Below, piece by piece: positions 1 through 12,851 of a DNA stretch of 37,218 nucleotides. Within the stretch, counting starts at the first letter, position 1. Each line of letters opens with the position of its first letter. Under the pieces are notes generated by a model that was not told where the DNA came from, ran no database searches, and saw nothing but the letters and a program-made list of their open reading frames with translations. This DNA comes from Penium margaritaceum (Eukaryota > Streptophyta > Zygnematophyceae > Desmidiales > Peniaceae), in the NCBI GenBank assembly GCA_023375785.1, contig SZWC01000585.1, positions 276,733 to 313,950 on the forward strand, given 5' to 3'. The translations under genes were made by a program, and so were the position numbers.

Positions 1-1871
1 TTTGGTCACAGTTTTACTGTTTCTATTGTTCTTTGGTCACATAAACGCTCCTTCAGTGGTACTTTGGTCACACGTTCACCATGTCTGTAGTGCTTTGGTC
101 ACATTAGAATAGTTTCAACGGTGCCTTGGTCGCACTTTCACTATGCCTATGGTGCGTAGGTCACACCATCATTATTTCATTGGTGCTTTAGTCACACTTT
201 CACTGTTTCTATTATGCGTACGTGACATTCTCAATGTTTCAATGGTGCTATGGTCTCCTTTTCACGCAGTCTAATGTTCTTTTGGTCAATTATCAATATT
301 GCAATGGCTCTTTGGTAGCATGCTCCTTATCTCAGCGCTTAGGTCATGTTATCACTATTTCAATGGTGCTTTGGTCAGACTTTCACAAAGTCAACTGTGC
401 TTAGGTCGTAACATCACTGTTTCAATTGTGCTTTGGTGACACTTTCACTGTGTCTATAATTCTTACGTCACACCATTTTTGTTTCAATGGTTATTTGATC
501 AGACGTTCAGTGTGTATATGGTACTTTTGTCACACTATCGTTGTTTCAACGGTGCTTTGGTCATACTTTCACTGTGTTTATGGTGTTGTGGTCCTATTCT
601 ATTCGCTTTAATTGTACCTTGATCACACTTTCGCTGTGTCTAATGTGCTTAGGTATATTATCACTGTTAGAATGGTGCTTTGGTCACACATTCACCGTCT
701 CTATGGTACTTAGGTCACATTATCACTGTTTCAATGGTGCTTTGGTCATACTTTCACCTTGTCTATGGTGTTTTGGTCACATTATCACTGTTTCAATGGC
801 GCTTTTGTCACACTTTCATTGTGTGTAAGTTTCTTAGGTCCTATTACTATTGTTTCAATGGTATTGTGGACACACTTTCAGTGTGTTTATGGTGCTAGGA
901 TCATATTAGCATCGTTTTAATGGTGTTTTAATCAACCTTTCACTGTGTCTATGGTGTTTTGTTCCCATTAGCACTCTATCAATGTTACTTTGTTCAGACG
1001 TTTACTGTGTCTATGGTCCTTTCGTTGTATTATTGCTGTTTCAAAGGTACTTTGGTCACCCTTGCACTGTGTCTATGGTGCTTTGGTCACATTTTTACTG
1101 TTTCAATGTCCTTTGGTCACATGTTCACTATTTATATAGTGCTTAAGTCACATTATCACTGTTTCAATTGTGCATTTATCACACTTTCACTATGTCTATG
1201 GTGCTTAGGTCACACCATTACCGTTTCATTTGTGCTTTGGTCACACATTTACTGTGACTATGGTACTTAGGTCACATTATCATTGTTTGAATGGTGCTTT
1301 TGTCACATCTTCACTGTTTATACGGTGCATTGAGTAAACTATCAATGTTGCAATGGTGCTATGGTCACTTGCACCGTGTCTATATAGCTTGTGTCATATC
1401 ATCACTATTTCAATGGTACTTTGGTCACACTTTCAATGTGTCTATGGTGCTCAGGTCATAATGTCACAGTATCAAGGGTGCTTTGGTAACACTTTCACTG
1501 TTTCTACAGTGCTTAGGTCACGGGATCACTGTTTCAGTGGTGCATTGGCTACAATTTCATTGTGTCTATGGTGCTTTTGTCACATTATCACTGTTTCAAT
1601 GGTGCGTTGGTCACACTTTCACTGTGTCTATGGTGCTTTTTTCCCACTATGTTTGTTTCAATGGTGCCTCAGTCACACTTTCACTGTGTCTATGGTTTTT
1701 TTGTCCTATTATAACAATTTCAATGGTGCTTTTATTTCGCTTTCACTGTGTGTACTGTGCTTAGGTCATATTATCACTCATTTAATGGTGCTTTGGTCAC
1801 ACGTTCACCATGTCTATGGTGCTTATGTCACACCATCATTGTTTCCATGGTGCTTTGGTCAAACTTTCACT
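1..1871 (+). repeat. 31-bp satellite array, first block
   Basis: Diverged head-to-tail copies of a ~31-bp monomer run from the window edge, so the array continues to the left. Each monomer starts near ATGGTGCTTTGGTCACA and ends as type B (CTTTCACTGTGTCT) or type A (TTATCACTGTTTCA). The two types mostly alternate, so the effective period is ~62 bp. Substitutions are frequent and small indels occasional. The plus-strand open frames here are satellite translation, not genes. The block ends inside a B monomer, where the 10-bp minisatellite begins. Confidence 0.95.
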
Positions 1872-2081
1872 GTGGTTGCGAGTGGTTGCAAGTTGTTGTG
1901 AGTGGTTGTGAGTGGTTGCGAGTGATTGTGAGTGCTTGTGAGTGGTTGTGAGTGCTTGTGAGTAGTTGCGAGTGGTTGCAGGTGGTTGTGAGTGGCTGTG
2001 AGTGGTTGCGAGTGGTTGCAAGTGTTTGCAAGTGGTTGTAAGTGGTTGTGAGTGGTTGTGAGTGGTTGCGAGTGGTTGCAA
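1872..2081 (+). repeat. 10-bp minisatellite, 21 copies
   Basis: Twenty-one consecutive decamers close to GTGGTTGYGA fill exactly 210 bp with no indel. Variation is by substitution, mostly C/T at position 8 and G/A at position 9. The plus strand is rich in G and T and almost free of C outside position 8. It starts directly from satellite sequence (…CACTGTG) and ends in unrelated sequence. Minus-strand frames here translate to a 10-residue repeat (HNHSQPLATT type) and are not credible genes. Confidence 0.95.
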
Positions 2082-2540
2082 AATCCTGACTGTGTGTGTG
2101 TCATTTCTTAGTTCAATACAATTACTTTGATTGTTCAAGTAATCTCCTTATGAGCTGTTAGGAGGAACTCTCTTACTTGGTGTCATGACATCCGGTGCAT
2201 ATTTGACGGTCGACGATGGATTGGAGTGAGTAAATGAGCAAAATAAACGTGCATCGACTGTCTTGGAAACAGTTGAGACCCTGGTCGGAGAAAGGTCGGT
2301 CGATCACAGGGAAGGAGTGTGTGTTTATGACATATTTCCGGTACTAATCTGGCGAATGATCCATTGAACATTTGGGAAAGTCATCCGGTTGATGAAGCAA
2401 GAATATACAACATAGCCTATGGTAGAATTGGAAAGTAGGGAGCACGGAGTCGCGGGGGTAGCCCAGAACGAGCAAACACATACGGAGCTGATCCTTGCAT
2501 GCTTTCAGATCCGATTCCGGCCGATGGCGGAAAAGGGTAT
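2082..2540. other. Non-satellite insert, unidentified
   Basis: About 460 bp with no 31-bp periodicity and balanced base use, between the minisatellite and the return of satellite at about 2541. A short (TG)n run lies near 2091-2101. Open frames are short (69 aa on the minus strand at 2344-2553; 80 aa on the plus strand from 2419, running into satellite) and match no family I recognise. I see no terminal repeats, target-site duplication, tRNA or rRNA. It could be a remnant of a transposable element or of the sequence that once flanked the array. Confidence 0.6.
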
Positions 2541-4146
2541 AACATATGGTCACACATTTACTGTGTCCATAGTCCTTTTGTCACATTATCACTGTTTCAA
2601 TGGTGTTCTGGTCACACTTTCACTCTGTCCATGGTGCTTCAGTCTCATTATCACTGTTTGAATGGTGCTTTGGTCACACTTTCATTGTGTCTATGGTGCT
2701 TAAGTCACATTGTCACTGTTTTATGGTGCTTTGGTCACAATGTAACTGTGTCTATGGTGCTTTGGTCACGTTTGTAGTGTATTTATGGTGCTTTGGTCAT
2801 ATTATCACTGTTTCAATGGTGCTTGGGTCACACTTTTATCATGTCCATGGTAATTTGGTCATATCATCACTGTTTCAATGGTGTTCTGGTCACGATTTCA
2901 CTGTGTCTATAGTACTTAGGTCACAACATGACTCTTTCTATGGTATTTTGGTCAAACGTTGACTGTGTATATGGTCATTATGTCATTCTATCATAGTTGC
3001 AGCGGTGTTTTTCTCACATGTTCACCATATCTATGATGCTAAGGTCACATTATCAATGTTTTAAAGGTATTTTTGTCACACTTATATGTTTCCATCATAC
3101 TTTGGTCATGTTATCACTATTTGAGTCGTTATTTGGTCACATATTCAGTGTGTCTATGGTGCTTTTGTCACATTCTCATTGTTTCAATGGTGCTTTGCTC
3201 ACATTTTCACATTCTCTGCGGTATTTCAGTCACAGTATCACTGTTTCTATGGTGCTTTGGTAAAACTTTCACTGTGTCTGTAGTACTTCGGTCACATTAT
3301 TACAGTTTCAATGGTGCTTTGGTAAGACGTTCACTCTGTCTTTGGTGCTTCGGTCACACAATCAATGTTTCAATGGTGCTTTGGTCACACTTTCATTGTG
3401 TCCATGGTGCTTAGGTCACATTATCAGTGTTTCAATTGTGCTTTGGCCACACCTTTACTTTGTCTATGGTGCTTTGGTCATGTTATCGGTGTCTCAATGG
3501 TGCTTTGGTCGACCTCTCACATTGTCTATGGTGTTTCGGTTACATTGTCACTGTTTCAATGGTGCTTTGCTCACACTTTCATACTATCTGTAGTGCTTTG
3601 ATCACATCAGTGCTATTTCAATGGTCCATGGGTCACACTTTCACTATGTCTATATTCCTTAGGTTACATTATCGACATGTCAATGGTGGTTTGGTCACAC
3701 GTTCACTGTGTCTATGGTGCTTAGGTCACATTATCACTACATCTATGCTGCTTATGTCTCACTTTCACCATCTTTGTGGTGCTTAGGTCACATTATCATT
3801 GTTTCAACAATGCTTTGGTAACACTTTCACTGAATCTCTGGTGCTTTGGTCTTATTATCGCCGTTTCAATGGTGCTCTGGTAACGCTTTCACTGTGTCCA
3901 TAGTGCTTGGGTCATATTATCACTGCTTCAATGGTGCTTTGGTCACAATTTAACTGTGTCTTTGGTGATTTGGTCACATTATCATGGTTTTAATGGTGCT
4001 TTGGTAACACAGTCACTTTCTCTATGGTGCTTTGGTCACATTATCAGTGTTTCATCATTGCTTTGGTCACACGTTTGTTGTATCTATGGTGCTTACGTCA
4101 CATGATAACTATTTCAATGGTACTTTGGTCACACTTCTACTGTGTT

Positions 4147-4478
4147 TATGGTGCATTGGTGATTTTATCACTGTTCCAATGGTACTTTGGTCACATTGTC
4201 GTTGCGCCTGTGGCTATGGTGCTTTGGTCACAATTTCACATAGTCGATGGTACTTCGGTCACATTATCACTGCTTCAACAGTGCTCTGGTCACATTTTCA
4301 TTGTCTATGGTGCATTGGTGATTTTATCACTGTTCCAATGGTACTTTGGTCACATTGTCGTTGCGCCTGTGGCTATGGTGCTTTGGTCACAATTTCACAT
4401 AGTCGATGGTACTTCGGTCACGTTATCACTGCTTCAACAGTGCTCTGTTCACATTTTCATTGTCTATGGTGCATTGGT
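4147..4478 (+). repeat. 159-bp tandem duplication within satellite
   Basis: A five-monomer segment (4147-4305) is repeated directly at 4306-4464 with two substitutions, and a third partial start follows to about 4478. One monomer in each copy is lengthened to 37 bp by an insertion containing GTTGCGCCTGTGGCT, which marks both copies. The monomer sizes of 31, 37, 31, 31 and 29 sum to 159. Confidence 0.9.
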
Positions 4479-6756
4479 TGTAATGTCATTATTTCAATGG
4501 TGCATTGGTCACACTTTCACTGTGTCTATGGTGTTGTGGTCACACTATCACCGTTTCAATGGTGATTTGGTTACACTTTCACCGTGGCTATAGTGCTTAC
4601 GTCACATTATCACTGTTTTAATGGTGCTTTGGTCAAACTTCTACCGTGTATATGGTGCTTTGGTCACATTCTCACCCTTTCAATGGTACCTTGATCATAG
4701 TTTCACTCCGTCTATGGTGCATTGGTTACATTATAACGGTTTCAATGGTGCTTTGGTCCCATGTTTATTGTGTCTATGGTGCTTTGGTCACATAATCACT
4801 CTTTGAATGGTGCTTTGGTCACACTTTCAGTGTGGCTATGGTGGTTAGGTCACATTATCATCATTTCACTGTTGCTTTGGTCATACTTCCACTATGAATA
4901 TGGTTCTTACTTCACATTGTCGCTGTTTCAATGGTGCTTTGGTCACACGCTTATGTTTCCATGATACTTTGGTCATATTGTCACTATTTTTATGGTGCTT
5001 TGGTTACACATTCACTGTGTCTATGGTGCGTAGGTCACACTATCTCTGTTTTAGTGGTGCTTTCATCACACCTTCACCGTGTCTATGGTGCTTGGGTCAC
5101 GTTATCACTTCATAAATAGTGCTTACGTCACACTTCCACATTGTTTGTGGTACTACGGTCACATTATCACTGTTTCAATGGTTCCTTTGTCACACTTTCA
5201 CTCTGTCCCTAGTGCTTTTATCGCATCATTATTGTTTCCATGGTGCTTTGGGCACAGTTTCACTTCATCCATAGCTCTTAGATTACACTATCAATATTTG
5301 AATGGTGCTTTGGTCCCAGTTTCACTGTGTCCATGGTGATTAGGTCACATTATCACCGACTCAATGGTGCTTAGGTCACACTATCACTATGTCTATGGTA
5401 CCTAGGTCACAACATAACTGTTTCAATGGTGCTTTTGTAGCACTTTCACCGAGTCGACATTGCTTTGGTCACAGTATCACCTTTTCAATGGTGCTTTGGT
5501 CACACTTTGACTTTGTCCATGGTGCTTTTGTCACATTATCACTGTTTCAATGGTGTATTGGTCACACTTATAGTTTGAATATGGTACATTGGTCACATTA
5601 TCACTGTCACAATGGTGCTTTTGTCACACTTTGATTGTGTCTATTGTGTTTATGTCACATTTTCACTATTTCAATGGTGCTTTGGTCACACTTTTAATGT
5701 GTATACGGTGCTTTGGTGATAGTATCACTGTTTCAATGCTGGTTTAAGCATACTTTAAGTCAGTTTATGGTGCTTTGGTCACAATATCAATGTTTCTGTG
5801 GTACTTATGTGACACTTTCACTGTGTTTATTGTGTCTTCGTCACGTTATCACGGTTTCAATGGTACTTTGGTCACGCTTTCACATTGTCTACGGTACGTT
5901 TACTACAGTATCACTGCTTCAATGGAGCTTTGGTCATACTTTCACAATGTCTATAATACTTTGGTCACATTAGTACTATTTCAATGGTACTTTGGTCACA
6001 CTTTCACTCTGTTTATGGTTATTTGGTCACACTATCAGGTTTCTAAGGGTGCTTTGGTCACATGTCACTGTGTTGTTGGTGCTTTGGTTACATCATCACT
6101 GCTTCAATGGTACTTTGGTCATATGCTTACCGTGTCTATGCTCCTTTGGTCATATTATCACTGTTTCAAATGTACTTTGGTCATACTTTCACTGTGGTTA
6201 TACTGGGTTGGGCGCATTATCACTGGTTCAATGGTGCTTTGGTCACAGTATCACTGTTCCAATGTTGCTTTTGTCACACTTTCATTGTGTCTATGGTGCT
6301 TAGGTCACAATATCAATGTTTTGGTGGTGCTTTGGTCACTCCATCACTGTGTCTATGGTACTTGTGTCATATAATCATGGATTCAATGGTCTATGGTCAC
6401 ACTTTGACTGTGTCTACAATGCGTAGGTCACATTATTCTTGTTTTAATGGTGCTTTGGTCACAATTTTATGTTTCCATGGGAATTTGGTCACATTATCAC
6501 CATTTCATTAGTGCTTTGGTTACACTTTCACTGTGTATATGGTGTTTAGGTCAAATTATCACTATTTTAGTGGTACGTTTGTCACACCTTTGCCCTTTCT
6601 ATGGTGCTTTTATCACGTTATCACTGTTTCAATGGTACTTTGGTCACACTTTCACATTGTCTACGGTACTACGGTCACATTATCACTCTTTTGTTAGTGC
6701 TTTGGTCACTCTTTCACCATGTCTATATTGCTCTTGACACAATAACTATTGTTTCA

Positions 6757-7081
6757 ATGGTGCTTTGGTCACACTTCCACTCTGTTTATGGTAATTTGGT
6801 CACAATATCACTGTTTCAATGGTTCATTGGTCACAAATTCATCGTGTCTTTGGTGCTTTGGTCACATTTTCACTGTCTCAATGGTGAATTGGTCACACGA
6901 TTACCGTGTCTATGGTGCTTTGGTCACACTTCCACTCTGTTTATGGTAATTTGGTCACAATATCACTGTTTCAATGGTTCATTGGTCACAAATTCATCGT
7001 GTCTTTGGTGCTTTGGTCACATTTTCACTGTCTCAATGGTGAATTGGTCACACGATTACCGTGTCTATGGTGCTTTGGTCA
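6757..7081 (+). repeat. 155-bp exact tandem duplication within satellite
   Basis: A five-monomer segment (B-A-B-A-B, 5 x 31 bp) at 6757-6911 is repeated at 6912-7066 with no difference seen, followed by 15 bp of a third copy. Because the unit has an odd number of monomers, the junction places two B monomers side by side and breaks the A/B alternation. The lack of divergence means it is recent. Confidence 0.92.
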
Positions 7082-8968
7082 TATAATCATTGTTTCAATT
7101 GTGCTTTGATTACACTTTCACTGTGTCTCTGGTGCATAGGTCACATTATCACAGTCTCAATGGTTCTTTGGTCACATATTGACTGCGTCCATGGTACTTA
7201 AGTCCCATTAGCACTGTTTAAATGGTGCTTTGGTCACACTTTCATCGAGTCTATGGTGCTTTGGTCACATTACCGGTGTTTTGATGGTGGTTTGGTCATA
7301 GTTTCATTGTATACGGTGCTTTGGTTACATTATCATTATTTCAATGGTGCGTTAGTCTCACTTTGAGTGTGTATATGGTGCTTTGGTCACACTATAACCG
7401 TTTCAATGGTGCTTTGGTCACACTTTCACTTTGTCTATGATACGTAGGTCACATTATCACTAGGTCAATGGTACATTGGTCACGTTTCTACAGTGTGTAT
7501 GGTGCTTTGGTCACATCCTCGCTCTTGCAATGGTTCTTTAGTCACAGTTTTACTATGTCTATGATGCATTGGTCACATTATCACTGTTCCATTGGTGCTT
7601 TGGTCACACTTTTACTCTGTTTATGGTGCTTTGGCTATGCTATAACTGTTTCAATGGTGCTTTGCTCATGCGTTTATTGTGTTCATGGTGCTTTGGTCAT
7701 AATATCACTATTTCAATGGTACTTTTGGTCACACTTTCACTGTGTCTATAGAACTTAGGTCAAGTCATTACTCTTTAAATGGTGTTTTGGTCACTCTTTC
7801 ACTGTGTCTATGGTGCTTTGATCACATTGTCACTTTTTCAATGGTGCTTTGGTCACACATTCACTTTGTCTATGGTCCTTAGGTCACATTATCATGGTTT
7901 CAATCGTGCTTTGGTCACACATTCACAGAGTGTGTGGTGCTTTGGTCACATTATCATTGTTTCAATGTTGCTCTGGTCACACGTTTACTACGCCTATAAT
8001 GCCTTTGTCACATTATCACTGTTTTAATGGTGATTTGGTCACACTTTCACTGTGTTTATAGTGCTTTGGTCACATTATCTCTGTTTCAATGGTGCTCTGG
8101 TCATAGTTTCACAGTGTCTATTGTACGTTGGTTAAGTTATCGCTGTTTCAATGGTGCTTTGGTCACGCTTTCAATGTATGTATGGTGCTTTGGCCACATC
8201 ATCACTGTTTCAATGGTGCTTTGGTCACACTCACTGTGTCTCCAATGCGTATGTAACATTACCACTGTTTCAATAGTGTTTTGGTCACAATTTCTCTGTG
8301 TCTATGGTGCTTTATTTACATTTGAACTGTTTTAATGGTGCTTTGGTCACGCTTTTATCGTGTCTATAGTGCGTTGGTCATGTTATCATCGTTTCAATGG
8401 TGCTTTGGTCACGCTTTCACTGTGTATAGAGTACTTAGGTCACGTCATGACTCTTTCAATGGTGTTTTTGTCAAACTTTCATTCTGTCTATGGTGCTTAG
8501 GTCATTTAATCACGGTTTCAATGATGCTTTGGTCACACTTTCACTATATCTATGGTGCTTGGTCACATTATCTCTGTCTCAAAGGTATTTTTCTCCCACT
8601 TACATGTTTTCATTGCACGTTGGTCATGTTATCACTATTTCAGTGGTCCTTTGTCACATATTCAATACGTCTATGGCGCTTTTGTCATATCATCACTGTT
8701 TCAATGGTACTTTGGTCAAAATTTCACATTGTCTATGGTAGTTTGGTCACATTGTCACTGTTTCGATTGTGCTTTGGTCATATTTCACTGTGTCCACAGT
8801 ACTTTGGTCACATTATTACTGTTTTAATGGTGCTTTGGTCCGACTTTTGCGCTGTCTATGGTGCTTTGGTTACACTATCACTGTTTCAATGGTGCTTTGT
8901 TCACACTTTCACTTCGTCCATGGTGCTTAGGTCACATTATCGCTGTTTCAAGGGTGTTTTTGGCATAC

Positions 8969-8969
8969 N
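8969..8969. other. Ambiguous base (N) in satellite
   Basis: A single N interrupts the satellite. The 116 bp before it (8853-8968) recur exactly at 11276-11391, where they are followed by ordinary satellite. The ~2.3 kb between is a mosaic of sequence found elsewhere. This is the pattern expected if sequence was joined or inserted at this point. Confidence 0.95.
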
Positions 8970-11275
8970 TGCTTTTGTCACACTTTCACTATGTCTATGG
9001 TGCATTGGCTACATTTGCACTGTTTCATATGTGCTTTGGTCACACTTTTACTGTGTTAATGGAGCTTTGGTCATATTATTACTGTTTCAACCGTGCTTTG
9101 GTCATTTTTTCAATCTCTCTATTATGCTCATGTCACATTATTACGGTTTCAATGATGCTTTGGTCACACTTCGACTGTGTATATGGTGCTTAGGTCACAA
9201 TATCAATGTTTTGGTGGTGCTTTGGTCACTCCATCACTGTGTCTATGGTACTTGTGTCATATTATCATGGATTCAATGGTCTATGGTCACACTTTGACTG
9301 TGTCTACAATGCGTAGGTCACATTATTCTTGTTTTAATGGTGCTTTGGTCACAATTTTATGTTTCCATGGGAATTTGGTCACATTATCACTCTTTTGTTA
9401 GTGCTTTGGTCACTCCATCACTGTGTCTATGGTACTTGTGTCATATAATCATGGATTCAATGGTCGATGGTCACACTTTGACTATATCTATGGTGCTTGG
9501 TCACATTATCTCTGTCTCAAAGGTATTTTTCTCCCACTTACATGTTTTCATTGCACGTTGCTCATGTTATCACTATTTCAATGGTACTTTGGTCATACGC
9601 TTACCGTGTCTATGCTCCTTTGGTCATATTATCACTGTTTCAATGGAGCTTTGGTCATACTTTCACTGTGGTTATACTGGGTTGGGCGCATTATCACTGG
9701 TTCAATGGTGCTTTGCTCATGCGTTTATTGTGTTCATGGTGCTTTGGTCAGACGTTCTCTATGTTTATGATGCTTTGATCACGTTATCACTACTGCAATG
9801 GTGCTTTGGCCACACGTCCACTATGTCTATGGTGCGTATATCACACTATCACTGTTGCAATGGTGCCTTGGTTACACTCTCCTGTGTCTATGTTGCGTTG
9901 GAGACCTTGTCACTGTTTCAATGGAGCTTTGGTCATACTTTCACTGTGGTTATACTGGGTTGGGCGCATTATCACTGGTTCAATGGTGCTTTGCTCATGC
10001 GTTTATTGTGTTCATGGTGCTTTGGTCAGACGTTCTCTATGTTTATGATGCTTTGATCACGTTATCACTACTGCAATGGTGCTTTGGCCACACGTCCACT
10101 ATGTCTATGGTGCGTATATCACACTATCACTGTTGCAATGGTGCCTTGGTTACACTCTCCTGTGTCTATGTTGCGTTGGAGACCTTGTCACTGTTTCAAT
10201 GGAGCTTTGGTCATACTTTCACTGTGGTTATACTGGGTTGGGCGCATTATCACTGGTTCAATGGTGCTTTGCTCATGCGTTTATTGTGTTCATGGTGCTT
10301 TGGTCAGACGTTCTCTATGTTTATGATGCTTTGATCACGTTATCACTACTGCAATGGTGCTTTGGCCACACGTCCACTATGTCTATGGTGCGTATATCAC
10401 ACTATCACTGTTGCAATGGTGCCTTGGTTACACTCTCCTGTGTCTATGTTGCGTTGGAGACCTTGTCACTGTTTCAATGGAGCTTTGGTCATACTTTCAC
10501 TGTGGTTATACTGGGTTGGGCGCATTATCACTGGTTCAATGGTGCTTTGCTCATGCGTTTATTGTGTTCATGGTGCTTTGGTCAGACGTTCTCTATGTTT
10601 ATGATGCTTTGATCACGTTATCACTACTGCAATGGTGCTTTGGCCACACGTCCACTATGTCTATGGTGCGTATATCACACTATCACTGTTGCAATGGTGC
10701 CTTGGTTACACTCTCCTGTGTCTATGTTGCGTTGGAGACCTTGTCACTGTTTCAATGGAGCTTTGGTCATACTTTCACTGTGGTTATACTGGGTTGGGCG
10801 CATTATCACTGGTTCAATGGTGCTTTGCTCATGCGTTTATTGTGTTCATGGTGCTTTGGTCAGACGTTCTCTATGTTTATGATGCTTTGATCACGTTATC
10901 ACTACTGCAATGGTGCTTTGGCCACACGTCCACTATGTCTATGGTGCGTATATCACACTATCACTGTTGCAATGGTGCCTTGGTTACACTCTCCTGTGTC
11001 TATGTTGCGTTGGAGACCTTGTCACTGTTTCAATGGAGCTTTGGTCATACTTTCACTGTGGTTATACTGGGTTGGGCGCATTATCACTGGTTCAATGGTG
11101 CTTTGCTCATGCGTTTATTGTGTTCATGGTGCTTTGGTCAGACGTTCTCTATGTTTATGATGCTTTGATCACGTTATCACTACTGCAATGGTGCTTTGGC
11201 CACACGTCCACTATGTCTATGGTGCGTATATCACACTATCACTGTTTCAATGGAGCTTTGGTCACACTTTCACTG
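8970..11275 (+). repeat. Mosaic satellite segment
   Basis: This stretch is satellite in type but largely a collage of fragments present elsewhere in the window. 9182-9390 matches 6292-6500 with one mismatch. About 9380-9414 matches 6675-6709. About 9400-9480 matches 6331-6408. About 9480-9585 matches 8543-8640. 9590-9640 resembles 6112-6168. Then the 278-bp array begins. Several switches occur at 14-18 bp identities. It is bounded on the left by an N and flanked by a 116-bp direct repeat. It is either a rearrangement hot spot or an assembly artefact. I did not find sources for 8970-9181. Confidence 0.85.
9632..11246 (+). repeat. 278-bp higher-order tandem repeat, ~5.8 copies
   Basis: Copies start at 9632, 9910, 10188, 10466, 10744 and 11022, each exactly 278 bp apart, with the last partial (to 11246). 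I see no differences between copies. The unit consists of nine monomers (eight of 31 bp, one of 30 bp) in the order B-A-B-B-A-B-A-B-A. The 178-aa frames recurring every 278 bp (for example 9798-10334 and 10076-10612) are by-products. Surrounding monomers are heavily diverged, so this array is either very recent or artefactual. Confidence 0.95.
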
Positions 11276-12730
11276 TGTCTATGGTGCTTTGGTTACACTA
11301 TCACTGTTTCAATGGTGCTTTGTTCACACTTTCACTTCGTCCATGGTGCTTAGGTCACATTATCGCTGTTTCAAGGGTGTTTTTGGCATACATTCACTGT
11401 GTCTATGGTGCTGTGGTCACATTATCGGTGTTTCAATGGTGGGTAGGTCACACTTTCACATTGTCTTTTGTACTTTGGTCACGTTGTCACTATCTCAAAG
11501 GTGCGTTGATCACACGTTCACTCTGTCTATATTGCTTCAATCACATCATAACAGTTTCAATGGTGCTCTAGTCATACTTTAGTGTGTCTATAGTGCTTAG
11601 GTTATGTTATCACTATTTCAATGGTGTTTTGGTCACACCTTCACTTTGTTGATGGTCTGTAGGTCACATGTTCACTGTGTAAATGGTCATTTGGTACCAC
11701 TTTTACCGAGTCTATGATACGTTGGTCACATTATCACTGCTGTAATATTGCTTTGGTCACACGTTTACTGTGTCTATATTGCTTTGGACATATTATCATT
11801 GGTGTAATACTGCTTTGGTCACACCTCCACAGTGTGTATGGTGCTTTGGTAAAATCATAATTGTTTCAATGGTGCTTTGGTCATACATTCACTGTGTCTA
11901 TATTGCTCCTGTCACACAATTAACATTGCAATGGTGCTTTGGTCACTCTTTCACTTTGTCTATAGTTCTTGGGTTACTTTGTCTTTGTTTCAATTGTGCT
12001 CTGGTCACGCTTTCACTTTGTCCATGGTGCTCACGTCACATTCTCACAATCTTAATGGTACGCAAGTGACACTTTCACTATGTATATGGTGCTTAGGTCA
12101 CGTTGTCACTATTTCAATGGTGCTTTGGACACACTTTGAGTGTCTCTATGGTGCTTTAGTCACATTATCACCGTTTCAATGGTGCTTTGGTCACACTTTC
12201 ACCGTGTCTATGGTGTTTGGGTGACATGTCATTGTCTTAATGGTGCATGTGTTACACTTTCACTGTGTCTATGGTGCTTTGGTCACATAATCACTATTCC
12301 AATGGTGCTTTGGTCACACCTAGACTGTGACTATGGTTCTTAGGTCACATTGTTATTTTTTCAATGGTGCTTTAATACGACTTTCACTGAGTCTAGGGAA
12401 CTCGGCTGACATTATCACTATTTCAATTGTGCTTTGGTCGTGCTGTCAATGTGTTTGTGGTGGTTGGGTCACATTATCACTGTTTGAATGGTGCAGTGGT
12501 CACCCTCACCATGTCTACAGTGCTTAGGTCACAGTATAACTGTTTCAATAGTTCGTTGGTCACACTTTCACTTTGTATATGGTGCTTATGTCACATTATC
12601 ACTGTTTGAATGGTGACATTGTCACATTATTGTGTTTATGGTGCCTTGGTTACACTATAACTGTTTCAATGGTGCTTTGGTTACACTTTGAATATGTCTA
12701 TAGTGCTAAGGTCACGTCAACACCGTCTCA

Positions 12731-12851
12731 ATGGTGCTTTGGTCAGACGTTCTCTATGTTTATGATGCTTTGATCACATTATCACTACTGCAATGGTGCT
12801 TTGGCCACACGTCCACTATGTCTATGGTGCGTATATCACACTATCACTGTT
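12731..12851 (+). repeat. Single-copy counterpart of 278-bp unit, monomers 4-7
   Basis: These 121 bp match monomers 4 to 7 of the 278-bp unit with one mismatch (A for G near 12778). They include the distinctive strings TCAGACGTTCTCTATG and GGCCACACGTCCACTATG. Sequence on both sides leaves the unit abruptly. Confidence 0.9.

Larger units (their letters stand above)
2541..8968 (+). repeat. 31-bp satellite array, second block
   Basis: Continuous plus-orientation A/B monomers, diverged from one another. Two local duplications stand out and are listed separately (4147-4478 and 6757-7081). The segment at 6292-6500 recurs at 9182-9390. The block ends at an ambiguous base, and its last 116 bp (8853-8968) recur at 11276-11391. 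No non-satellite stretch of more than a few bases is visible, and no gene is supported. Confidence 0.95.

Noticed and set aside
1836..2138. Minus-strand 100-aa and 81-aa frames with HNHSQPLATT repeats
   Set aside because: They are products of the 10-bp minisatellite; the period in residues equals the DNA period in all frames.
1..8968. CRISPR-like array because of ~31-bp spaced repeats
   Set aside because: The whole 31 bp is repeated, there are no unique spacers, copies are diverged, and the context is eukaryotic.
9798..11353. Repeated identical 178-aa frames
   Set aside because: They recur every 278 bp only because the DNA unit does; they are satellite translation and not a repeated gene family.
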